NCBI GenBank assembly: GCA_905192625.1
Contig: CAJJLI010000091.1
Span: 1-7,199, forward strand
DNA length: 7,199 nucleotides
Source of the DNA: an uncultured Clostridium sp.
Lineage (GTDB): Bacteria; Bacillota; Clostridia; Lachnospirales; Lachnospiraceae
Direction: 5' to 3'
A program made the position numbers and the translations under genes. Under the pieces are notes generated by a model, which saw only the letters and a list, made by a program, of their open reading frames with translations, made no database searches and was not told the origin of the DNA. This document shows positions 1 to 5,884 of this stretch, piece by piece; position 1 is the stretch's first letter; each line of letters begins with the position of its first letter.

Positions 1-52
1 AAAATATTTAAAGGTGGTGTGGGGAATTGGATACAAAATCGAAAAGCAGTAG
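1..52 (+). CDS. OmpR/PhoB-family response regulator, C-terminal end only (5' part outside window)
   Basis: Reading from base 2, 16 codons precede a TAG at 50-52 and give KYLKVVWGIGYKIEKQ. The VVWGIGYKIEK stretch matches the end of the C-terminal winged-helix DNA-binding domain of OmpR/PhoB response regulators, where the final beta hairpin carries a (T/V)VWG(V/I)GY(K/R) signature. The receiver domain and most of the DNA-binding domain lie upstream of the window. The gene ends inside the following histidine kinase gene, with a 26-base overlap, which is the usual arrangement of a cognate regulator-kinase pair and suggests translational coupling. By family knowledge it would be phosphorylated by that kinase and bind promoter DNA. 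Its targets cannot be seen from this tail. The identification rests on a short but characteristic motif plus its position. Confidence 0.8.
   Translation, partial: KYLKVVWGIGYKIEKQ
11..17 (+). promoter_or_regulatory. Ribosome binding site of the histidine kinase, inside the regulator gene
   Basis: AAGGTGG differs from AAGGAGG at one base and sits 9 bases before the TTG at 27. An in-frame TAA at 9-11 rules out any start further upstream, so this site fixes the TTG as the kinase start. The same bases encode residues near the end of the response regulator. Confidence 0.75.
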
Positions 53-2360
53 AATTATAGGGACGATTGTCGCCTGGATCTTAATACTTATAACAGCAGT
101 CTGTGTTGTTAAAGCATATCCACTCGTATGGGAAAGAGATAAAGAAACAGAAGTAAACTTATATGAATCATATGATATGGTGGAATTACTTACTAAAATG
201 AATTACGCATTTTATATGGATGTAGCAGAAGAACGAGCACAGAAAACACTTACACCAATGGAAGTGTTTGGAGTTGAGAAGAATTCAAATACTCAAGATA
301 ATAATAAACAAGACAATAATGCACAAAACAATAATGCACAAAACGATAATTCTCAAATAAATAACACGCAAAATAGTTCTGTGAATGACTATGAAGATGA
401 ATATGTATCGGAAGAAGAACGTCTATATGGAGAATATGCATCGGAAGAAGAAGGCCTATATGGAGAATATGAATATGAATATAATTACGTGCTTGATTAT
501 ATGAATGAAAGGCTATCCTATTGGGAAAGACTCGTACGAAATAATGTAAATTTAGAATATGTAGTAGTAGATGACCTTACAAATAAAGTTGTAACTTCAA
601 GTTCAGAGGAATTTGCTAAAATAGATTTATCAGCACTAGATTTATCAAACTATGCCTTTAGTTTAAAGGTTACGTATAATTCGTATGGGAAGGTTGAAGT
701 AGGTAACGTAAATGGTGCAAATCAAAAACGTATATCGAATTTATTTTCAAATTACAATTATAGTGAATTTCTCTATGATGGATATGGTTACATTGATGAT
801 ATTGTTAAAAATAACATTTCACTTTCTATGCCAGAAAATATGACGGTTATTTTTGCAGTTCCTGAAAATATAACAGTACGGGATGAGTTTTACTGGAGTA
901 TCTATGGAGACGACACGAATTATTTTATGAGTACAGGTTTCGTTTTTATTAGTATTGTAAGCATTGGTTTTATTATAGCATTAGGAATTATATTTACAAT
1001 GATAAAACCACGGCAAATGGCAGAGGGACTATCCTCTAAAATACCTTTTGAAATTATTGTAATTGGAGCTTTTTGTTTGATTTTTCCAATAACAATATTG
1101 GGAGAGTTTGCATACGACTGGATTGGTGGATATAATGATATTACAATTTTAGAAAATTTAGCAGAGGCAGATAGATATTACGCTAATTTTGCAATTCATA
1201 CCGTAGTATGGTTTCTTGTCTTAGGTGCTTTCTTTATGATGACATTGTCCTTGTTACAGGTTTTTGTAATCGGATTCAAGCGTTATTGTAAAGAAAAAGT
1301 ATTAACAATCCGGTTTTGTTATTGGATAAAAGGTAGATGTGCAAAATTCTATCAAAAACTAATATCATTTGATTTATCGGATAGTACAAATCGTGTTGTA
1401 TTTAAATTGGTTGCATGTAATTTTATAATACTATTAATTTTATGTAGTATATGGTTTTTTGGAATACCGATTCTCTTTATTTATTCTGTCATAATATTTG
1501 TTTTACTTGCAAGGTATCTTAATAATATAAAGGATAAGTATTCATATTTATTAAAAGCAACAAATCAGATGGCACAGGGCGATTTGGATGTAGAAATTGA
1601 AGAAGATTTAGGAGTATTTGAACCATTTAAAGACGAAATCAAAAAGATACAGTCAGGTTTTAAAAAGGCAGTGGATGAGGAAGTGAAAAGTCAAAAAATG
1701 AAAACAGAGTTAATCACAAATGTTTCTCATGATTTAAAGACACCTCTAACTGCTATTATCACATACATTGATTTGTTAAAAGATGACTCTATCACAAAAG
1801 AGGAAAGAGATTCTTATTTACAAACATTAGAACAAAAATCTTACCGTCTTAAGAATCTAATCGAGGATTTATTTGAAGTTAGCAAAGCAACAACAAATAA
1901 TATTGAAGTTGTAAAAGAAGAAGTGGACATCGTTGCTCTTATAAAGCAAGTATTATTTGAGTTAAAAGATCAGTTAGAAACAGCAAAGATAGAAGTACGT
2001 ACGCACTTACCAGAAGATAAAGTGATATTAACTTTGGATGGCCAAAAGACATATCGTATCTTTGATAATTTGCTTGTTAATATCAGTAAATATGCATTAG
2101 CAAATACTAGAGCTTATGTGGATTTAGAGGAAAAGGAAGAACAGGTTATTGTAACTGTAAAAAATATTTCAGCAACGGAACTTGATTTCCTATCCGAGGA
2201 CATTACTGATAGATTTGTTCGAGGAGATAAAGCAAGAACAACGGAAGGATCTGGGCTTGGCTTAGCTATTGTAAAGAGCTTTATGGAATTGCAAGGTGGA
2301 GATTTTTCGATTGTAGTAGATGGAGATTTATTTAAGGCAATCCTATTATTTCGAAGATAA
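27..2360 (+). CDS. Membrane sensor histidine kinase of a two-component system, repeat-containing extracellular domain
   Basis: This 777-aa kinase would sense an external or envelope signal and phosphorylate the upstream response regulator. It starts at TTG 27. Predicted layout: membrane segment 1 at residues 8-31, an extracellular region to about 299, then segments at about 300-326, 340-362, 388-417, 457-476 and 477-497. The basic loops at 327-339 and 418-456 fit a cytoplasmic location. A linker at 498-555 may be HAMP-like (MAQGDLDVEIEEDLG). The dimerisation/phosphoacceptor domain follows with NVSHDLKTPLTAI, where His568 is the phosphorylated residue. The ATPase domain carries an N box (DNLLVN, Asn681), an F-box-like RFVRGDKAR and a G2 box GSGLGLAIVK at 741-750. 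A canonical DxGxG G1 box is missing; VKNIS at 711-715 occupies its place. The extracellular region holds an Asn/Gln-rich pentapeptide repeat (about 86-115) and an 11-residue acidic repeat (126-147). The kinase assignment is firm; the ligand is unknown. Confidence 0.93.
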   Translation: MDTKSKSSRIIGTIVAWILILITAVCVVKAYPLVWERDKETEVNLYESYDMVELLTKMNYAFYMDVAEERAQKTLTPMEVFGVEKNSNTQDNNKQDNNAQNNNAQNDNSQINNTQNSSVNDYEDEYVSEEERLYGEYASEEEGLYGEYEYEYNYVLDYMNERLSYWERLVRNNVNLEYVVVDDLTNKVVTSSSEEFAKIDLSALDLSNYAFSLKVTYNSYGKVEVGNVNGANQKRISNLFSNYNYSEFLYDGYGYIDDIVKNNISLSMPENMTVIFAVPENITVRDEFYWSIYGDDTNYFMSTGFVFISIVSIGFIIALGIIFTMIKPRQMAEGLSSKIPFEIIVIGAFCLIFPITILGEFAYDWIGGYNDITILENLAEADRYYANFAIHTVVWFLVLGAFFMMTLSLLQVFVIGFKRYCKEKVLTIRFCYWIKGRCAKFYQKLISFDLSDSTNRVVFKLVACNFIILLILCSIWFFGIPILFIYSVIIFVLLARYLNNIKDKYSYLLKATNQMAQGDLDVEIEEDLGVFEPFKDEIKKIQSGFKKAVDEEVKSQKMKTELITNVSHDLKTPLTAIITYIDLLKDDSITKEERDSYLQTLEQKSYRLKNLIEDLFEVSKATTNNIEVVKEEVDIVALIKQVLFELKDQLETAKIEVRTHLPEDKVILTLDGQKTYRIFDNLLVNISKYALANTRAYVDLEEKEEQVIVTVKNISATELDFLSEDITDRFVRGDKARTTEGSGLGLAIVKSFMELQGGDFSIVVDGDLFKAILLFRR
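283..374 (+). repeat. Asn/Gln-rich pentapeptide repeat within the kinase sensor domain
   Basis: Residues 86-115 form six imperfect five-residue units of the type x-N-N-x-Q, with Gln at 90, 95, 100, 105, 110 and 115. At DNA level the 15-base unit CAATAATGCACAAAA occurs exactly twice in tandem at 314-328 and 329-343, with degenerate copies on both sides. Because the unit is a multiple of three, copy-number change would keep the reading frame. The segment lies about 55 residues after the first membrane helix and is probably a flexible, disordered extracellular spacer. Confidence 0.85.
402..467 (+). repeat. 33-base tandem duplication encoding an acidic 11-residue repeat
   Basis: Two adjacent 33-base units, 402-434 and 435-467, are identical at 30 of 33 positions. 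They encode Y-(V/A)-SEEE-(R/G)-LYGE twice, at residues 126-136 and 137-147. A Tyr/Glu-rich stretch (YEYEYNY) follows and may be a decayed third copy. The segment is strongly acidic and extracellular, so binding of cations or basic peptides is conceivable but is only inference. Confidence 0.9.
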
Positions 2361-2362
2361 AA

Positions 2363-2392
2363 ATGGCAATGAATTCACGATTATGGTATAAT
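2363..2392 (+). promoter_or_regulatory. Candidate sigma-A promoter with perfect extended -10, just after the kinase gene
   Basis: TGGTATAAT at 2384-2392 is a perfect extended -10 element (TGn followed by TATAAT). A weak -35, ATGGCA at 2363-2368, lies 18 bases upstream. An extended -10 tolerates a poor -35. Transcription would begin near 2399 and run into the terminator at 2556-2604. No gene with a ribosome binding site follows before that terminator. AT-rich DNA yields such boxes by chance, so this is a moderate call. Confidence 0.5.
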
Positions 2393-2398
2393 AAAGGC

Positions 2399-2604
2399 AA
2401 TGTGAAGTTTAATAGCTTATTGATACCAATAAAGTAGAACATAAATGATGTTGGTTCAGGTTCTGAAATCAAAATCGTGTATTTTCAAGCTAGCGGAAAA
2501 GCGATTGTAGCAACAAGAGTGTGAATAGTTTTATATTCATGATATCATATATAATAAAAACTTCGCGTGTAGTGTGAATCTACTACTGCGGAGTTTTTTA
2601 TTTT
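2399..2604 (+). ncRNA. Possible small non-coding RNA bounded by promoter and terminator
   Basis: The interval from the predicted start of the 2384-2392 promoter to the end of the intrinsic terminator is about 205 nt. It contains no open frame with a Shine-Dalgarno site. Local pairing is possible (TTCAG/CTGAA at 2455-2467, GCTA/TAGC at 2489-2511), with the terminator stem at the 3' end. I do not recognise a known RNA family; it does not read as tRNA, tmRNA or a riboswitch I know, and the next gene is beyond the terminator. The plainer alternative is that this is simply the 3' untranslated region of the kinase operon. Confidence 0.3.
2556..2604 (+). terminator. Rho-independent terminator
   Basis: AAAAACTTCGC at 2556-2566 pairs with GCGGAGTTTTT at 2588-2598, with one T-G wobble. 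Inside it GTAGT at 2569-2573 pairs with ACTAC at 2582-2586, closing an 8-base loop. A T-rich run, TTTTTTATTTT, follows the stem from 2594 to 2604. The A-run on the left arm would also allow termination of minus-strand transcription, but no minus-strand gene is nearby. It ends transcription of the two-component operon and of any transcript from the 2384-2392 promoter. Confidence 0.9.
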
Positions 2605-2764
2605 GAATTCATTAAAGAGGCTTTCAGCTTTTCTTAATCAGAAAATTGACTGCCCCTTATAACAAGGCGTTTGGGAATCAAAAGAAATACTACATAGTGG
2701 TAATAAGGATATTAATAAGTAACATAAACGGATAGAGAACATCCACTAAAATTTTAAGTATTAT

Positions 2765-2771
2765 AAAGGAG
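2765..2771 (+). promoter_or_regulatory. Ribosome binding site that sets the start of the DUF6483-like gene
   Basis: AAAGGAG at 2765-2771 lies 8 bases before ATG 2780. A GTG at 2771-2773 in the same frame overlaps this site and so cannot be the start it serves. The ATG is therefore preferred. Confidence 0.85.
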
Positions 2772-2779
2772 TGTTAATC

Positions 2780-3169
2780 ATGTTTGAACAAGATTATATT
2801 ATGAGACTTATTCGTGAAATGGTAAGAACTATGGCGAAACTAGTTTTTAAAGTAGATATTGATGATCCAAAACAAATTGATTTTGAGAATGAAGACTTAG
2901 AAGAAGAATATTATAATCTAATAACTATGATTAATTCAGGTATGGTAAATGAAGCAGAAAATATGCTTCTAGATCAACTTGATTTATCGAATAAGAAATC
3001 ATTTGAAATGTCTCTTATGTTTTATTCTTATTTAAACGAAAAGAATGATGATTTTCTTGAAACACACAATTATTCAAGAAAAGAAGTTGTTGATGGAATA
3101 AAAAACGTATGTGATAAATTCGGTTATAGTGGTTTTACAGAATCATTTCTTGGTGATATGCTTCCGTAA
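2780..3169 (+). CDS. DUF6483-like small cytosolic protein of unknown function
   Basis: This 129-aa protein begins MFEQDYIMRLIREMVRTMAK, which I recognise as the conserved opening of the DUF6483 family found in Lachnospiraceae and other Clostridia. There is no signal peptide. The N-terminal 25 residues read as an amphipathic, basic helix. Residues about 29-50 are very acidic, and the rest alternates helices in a way that could be a TPR-like helical repeat (for example YYNLITMINSGMVNEAENMLL). No catalytic motif is visible. The start is ATG 2780 because its ribosome binding site is ideally placed; the nine bases back to GTG 2771 fall within that site. The gene stands alone between a terminator upstream and a long hairpin downstream. 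No function can be assigned. The family name is from memory and was not checked by a search. Confidence 0.8.
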   Translation: MFEQDYIMRLIREMVRTMAKLVFKVDIDDPKQIDFENEDLEEEYYNLITMINSGMVNEAENMLLDQLDLSNKKSFEMSLMFYSYLNEKNDDFLETHNYSRKEVVDGIKNVCDKFGYSGFTESFLGDMLP

Positions 3170-3243
3170 TTCTTATGAAATACTATATTTAGGAAACTCT
3201 ATTTAATAACAGAATTTATACACAATAAAAATACGATAATAAG

Positions 3244-3285
3244 TGGGTTGTAGCAAAATAGTTCTTGCTATTTTGTAACAGCCCA
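3244..3285 (+). other. Long hairpin between the DUF6483-like and SF0329-like genes
   Basis: TGGGTTGTAGCAAAATAG at 3244-3261 pairs with CTATTTTGTAACAGCCCA at 3268-3285 around a six-base loop TTCTTG. Of 18 positions one is a mismatch (A3252/A3277) and two are G-U wobbles valid in + strand RNA. The bases after it (AATTTAATG) lack a U-tract, so it is not a textbook terminator. It ends 10 bases before the ribosome binding site of the next gene and could be an inefficient terminator, an mRNA processing or stability element, or a leader structure. Confidence 0.75.
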
Positions 3286-3309
3286 AATTTAATGTAAAGG
3301 AATTGAAAA

Positions 3310-3888
3310 ATGGCTTGGAGTAAAACAAAACAACAATTAGAAAGTTTTTTATGCGAATCATTAAAAAAGAGAGTTGAATACCGCGCAACAGCATATCGCT
3401 ACTCTCCTGATAAATCAGGAAAATGCTACATAACAGTAGATAAAAAAGAAGTATTTGATATGAATGAGCAAAAAGCTCATGTAAAGTGGTTTAAATCGGA
3501 GCAAGAGATTAAGAATGATACAAGTATATTTCTACCAATCAATGAGGATGATATGAAAGCGGTACGTGAAGAGGGAGGAAATAAAATACCAGAAGAACGT
3601 ATCAAAGTAATTGCACGAAATAAAAAGATAGCTGTTTATGCAAAGAAAACGATGGACGCCCAAACGTTATTAAGCAAGTCTGATTTTTATACAATGGCAA
3701 ATACGTATTTATCAAGTAATGTGAACCAGTGTCTGTCCTCTGAGGATATTCTTCTTAATGTATTGGCGCTGATTGATCGAAGGGTTGGTAAAAAGCGACT
3801 AAGAGATATGCGGGACGTAATTTCATTAAAACATCCGATTGTTCAGTATTTCTATAATATACGTTGTGAGGTAGAAGGAATTCGATAG
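3310..3888 (+). CDS. SF0329-like protein of unknown function
   Basis: This 192-aa protein opens MAWSKTKQQLESFLCESLKK, followed by RVEYRATAYRYSPDKSG and CYITVDKKEVFDM. These resemble the conserved N-terminus of proteins annotated SF0329 family, whose role is not known. The start is ATG 3310 with AAAGGA at 3296-3301, nine bases upstream. There is no signal peptide or membrane segment. The protein is rich in Lys, Arg and Glu. The N-terminal half looks like mixed alpha/beta with several short beta strands. The C-terminal part (residues about 130-190) looks helical and includes a basic stretch, DRRVGKKRLRDMRD. No metal-binding or catalytic signature stands out. The basic C-terminus could hint at nucleic-acid contact, but that is speculation. 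The gene follows the DUF6483-like gene by 140 bases with a hairpin between, so co-transcription is uncertain. The family name is from memory. Confidence 0.8.
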   Translation: MAWSKTKQQLESFLCESLKKRVEYRATAYRYSPDKSGKCYITVDKKEVFDMNEQKAHVKWFKSEQEIKNDTSIFLPINEDDMKAVREEGGNKIPEERIKVIARNKKIAVYAKKTMDAQTLLSKSDFYTMANTYLSSNVNQCLSSEDILLNVLALIDRRVGKKRLRDMRDVISLKHPIVQYFYNIRCEVEGIR

Positions 3889-4075
3889 AAGTCTATAAAG
3901 AGACCGTAAGTTTAGGCTATCCAAATAACTATTTGCAAAACAGAGAAATGTATGCGAACTTTAAAGGATGGAAATAGTATTAACATTGTGTTTATAGGAA
4001 TCTGCGATAACTTTTGAAACAGGCAATATGAGAAAGGAAGGCCATTTTATATCGATTGAAGAATTTCATTGTCAA

Positions 4076-4104
4076 TTGTATTTGCCATAAAAACAACATA
4101 TATT
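4076..4104 (+). promoter_or_regulatory. Weak candidate promoter of the amidase gene
   Basis: TTGTAT at 4076-4081 and TATATT at 4099-4104 are separated by 17 bases. They match the sigma-A consensus at 3 of 6 and 5 of 6 positions. Transcription would start near 4111, about 60 bases before the amidase start. In DNA this AT-rich, chance matches are common. Confidence 0.3.
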
Positions 4105-4157
4105 ACCTGTAAAATTATTTATAAAATTGGAATAATTTATCTATGAACAAAAACAGG

Positions 4158-4162
4158 GGAGG
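4158..4162 (+). promoter_or_regulatory. Ribosome binding site that sets the amidase start
   Basis: GGAGG at 4158-4162, within GGGGAGGAAA, sits 7 bases before ATG 4170. An in-frame ATG at 4143 gives a protein nine residues longer but has no Shine-Dalgarno sequence upstream, and the GGAGG would then lie inside its coding region. ATG 4170 also yields a normal signal peptide. Confidence 0.88.
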
Positions 4163-4169
4163 AAATGAT

Positions 4170-5879
4170 ATGGATAAGACACAAAAGGGTGCAAACATAA
4201 CAAAAATTATAGTTGCTTTTATGGCAATGATTCTGTTTCTTAGTATTTATTGCATACCAGAAAAGACGGTGTTTGCGTCAGATTTAATGATTGGATTCCA
4301 AAATCCAGAAGATATTATTATTACGACACCAAAGAATAATTTTTCCACAAAAGCTAGCAAAATAAGCATTTTAGGCGCAAGTGATTATAATTATCCACTT
4401 TACCTAAATGGGATGGAAGTTGAAACTACCTTGTACGGTTTCTTTACCGTTTACGTTGATCTAGAAGTTGGTAAGAATGAATTTGTGTTTGAGAACAATG
4501 GAAAGTTAAAGACGATTACAATAACGAGAAATAAAACAACGACAAGTTCATCCAATTCATCCAGTGGCTCCTCTGGTGGAACTACTACAAAGCCAAAAGA
4601 GACGTATAAGAAGTATGAAACAGAGGTATATGGTGTTGTAACATCGAATTATACAATGCCAAGGACGAAAATAACTGCAACGGATTTATCACTACATCCT
4701 ATAACCAAAGGTACAACCCTTCGCATCCTAGGAGAGGATGGGAGCTATTACAAGATCGTTGATGGTACGTTTATAAGTAAATCAAGTGTGAAAGTATATA
4801 AAAAAGCACTGGAAAATAATAAAATTATTAAGGCTGTAGTGACAGATAATAAGAAGTCAAATGTAATTGTTACAAAATTTAGCATGAATATTAATGCGAT
4901 GTACGATGTAACAATGGGTGAAAAAACAATTGATTTGACACTTTATGATACCATTTCAGTAAAGAAAGCAGCACTTGCTACAAACGATACGGTTCGGTCG
5001 GTGGTAGCAAGTGTTGATAAAAAAAATAAAACAGTTACGTATCGCTATTTCTTATATGATGACGCTACAGTTTGTGGTTATGATGTTTACTTTAGTGATG
5101 GTGTAATGTTCTTTGAACTTAAAAAAGCACCACATTTAAAATACGAAGGCTCTCTTGAAGGGGCAGTGATATATCTGGATGCCGGTCATGGAGATACAGA
5201 TAATGGTGCTCTTGGTCCGTTATCAACCTTAGGACCAATGGAAAAAGACATCAATCTTGCAATTACTTTGTATACCAAAGATTATCTAGAGACACTTGGT
5301 GCTAGTGTAGTATTAACAAGAAGTGATGACACCTTTTATAGTTTATCGGATCGTGTTGCAGGAATTCGGAGTGTAAAACCCGATCTATCGGTATCTATCC
5401 ATGGTAATTCTTTGGATTCAACCTCAGATTATTCTAAATCCAGTGGTTTTTTAACTTACTATAGTTATAATTTACTGCAGGACGTACCATTTAAAATCAA
5501 TGAAAGTATCGCAAATGCTTTGGAATTTTCGGTTAGAGATCCAAGAGGCAGTAGTTTGTCATTGACAAGACTTACGACTTGCCCAGCAATTTTATTGGAA
5601 ACGAAATTTTTATCAAATCCAGAAGACTATGAGTATTTAATACATGATGCAAACCAGCAACTTTTTGCTGAAGCAATCGGAAATGCCATTAGGGATTATA
5701 TCGAAGGGATTGCAGTGTATGAGGGGCAAACTGTTATGCATACCGTATTAAAGGGAGAAACCCTATCAGCAATTGCTAGGAATTACAATGTCTCGGTAAA
5801 TGATATTCTTAAACTGAATAAAATTGATGATGTAAATCATATTCTATCAGGACAAAAGATAAAGATTCCACGTAATTAA
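4170..5879 (+). CDS. Secreted N-acetylmuramoyl-L-alanine amidase (Amidase_3) with C-terminal LysM
   Basis: This 569-aa enzyme is predicted to cleave the bond between N-acetylmuramic acid and L-alanine in peptidoglycan, outside the cell. Order of parts: signal peptide 1-36 (hydrophobic core about 11-29, cleavage after V-F-A); an Ig-like or glucodextranase-B-like beta domain about 48-122; a Ser/Thr/Gly linker about 122-146; an SH3-like domain about 154-210; an AMIN-like beta domain about 216-329; Amidase_3 about 332-511; and one LysM about 523-567. The zinc ligands are visible as His340 (LDAGHG), Glu358 (MEKDINL) and His411 (SIHGNS). The catalytic Glu is Glu477 (LLETKFLSNPED), where TK replaces the more usual VG before FLSN. 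LysM, and perhaps the SH3-like and AMIN-like domains, would anchor it to the wall. Its neighbour is a D,D-carboxypeptidase. Amidase and LysM calls are firm; the three N-terminal domain names are tentative. A role in growth, separation or sporulation cannot be told apart here. Confidence 0.93.
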   Translation: MDKTQKGANITKIIVAFMAMILFLSIYCIPEKTVFASDLMIGFQNPEDIIITTPKNNFSTKASKISILGASDYNYPLYLNGMEVETTLYGFFTVYVDLEVGKNEFVFENNGKLKTITITRNKTTTSSSNSSSGSSGGTTTKPKETYKKYETEVYGVVTSNYTMPRTKITATDLSLHPITKGTTLRILGEDGSYYKIVDGTFISKSSVKVYKKALENNKIIKAVVTDNKKSNVIVTKFSMNINAMYDVTMGEKTIDLTLYDTISVKKAALATNDTVRSVVASVDKKNKTVTYRYFLYDDATVCGYDVYFSDGVMFFELKKAPHLKYEGSLEGAVIYLDAGHGDTDNGALGPLSTLGPMEKDINLAITLYTKDYLETLGASVVLTRSDDTFYSLSDRVAGIRSVKPDLSVSIHGNSLDSTSDYSKSSGFLTYYSYNLLQDVPFKINESIANALEFSVRDPRGSSLSLTRLTTCPAILLETKFLSNPEDYEYLIHDANQQLFAEAIGNAIRDYIEGIAVYEGQTVMHTVLKGETLSAIARNYNVSVNDILKLNKIDDVNHILSGQKIKIPRN

Positions 5880-5884
5880 GATTT

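Larger units (their letters stand above)
2361..2779 (+). other. 419-base intergenic region between the histidine kinase and the DUF6483-like gene
   Basis: The first part (2361-2604) holds an extended -10 promoter and a strong terminator, described separately, with about 160 bases of apparently non-coding sequence between them. Within it TTCAG/CTGAA at 2455-2467 can form a small hairpin. A 21-codon frame at 2445-2510 has no ribosome binding site. The second part (2605-2764) leads into the DUF6483-like gene. I find no convincing promoter there: a TTGACT at 2646-2651 has no -10 box at the right spacing. The only clear element is the ribosome binding site at 2765-2771. Confidence 0.6.

Noticed and set aside
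250..441. Antisense open frame opposite the repeat region of the kinase
   Set aside because: It arises because the Asn/Glu/Tyr-rich repeats lack stop codons on the other strand. It has no family resemblance and lies wholly inside a certain gene.
2445..2510. 21-codon open frame (ATG ATG TTG...) within the kinase downstream region
   Set aside because: No Shine-Dalgarno sequence precedes it and the product shows no recognisable feature. A non-coding reading of the interval is simpler.
2646..2651. TTGACT as a -35 box for the DUF6483-like gene
   Set aside because: No acceptable -10 hexamer lies 16-18 bases downstream; TTATAA at 2657-2662 is far too close.
3203..3394. Antisense open frame spanning the hairpin and the start of the SF0329-like gene
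   Set aside because: It crosses a structured gap and a real gene start, and has no known motif.
4028..4090. 20-codon frame upstream of the amidase
   Set aside because: Weak start context and no recognisable product; it is likely a chance frame in AT-rich DNA.
4143..4145. ATG 4143 as the amidase start
   Set aside because: No ribosome binding site precedes it, and the strong GGAGG at 4158-4162 serves ATG 4170.
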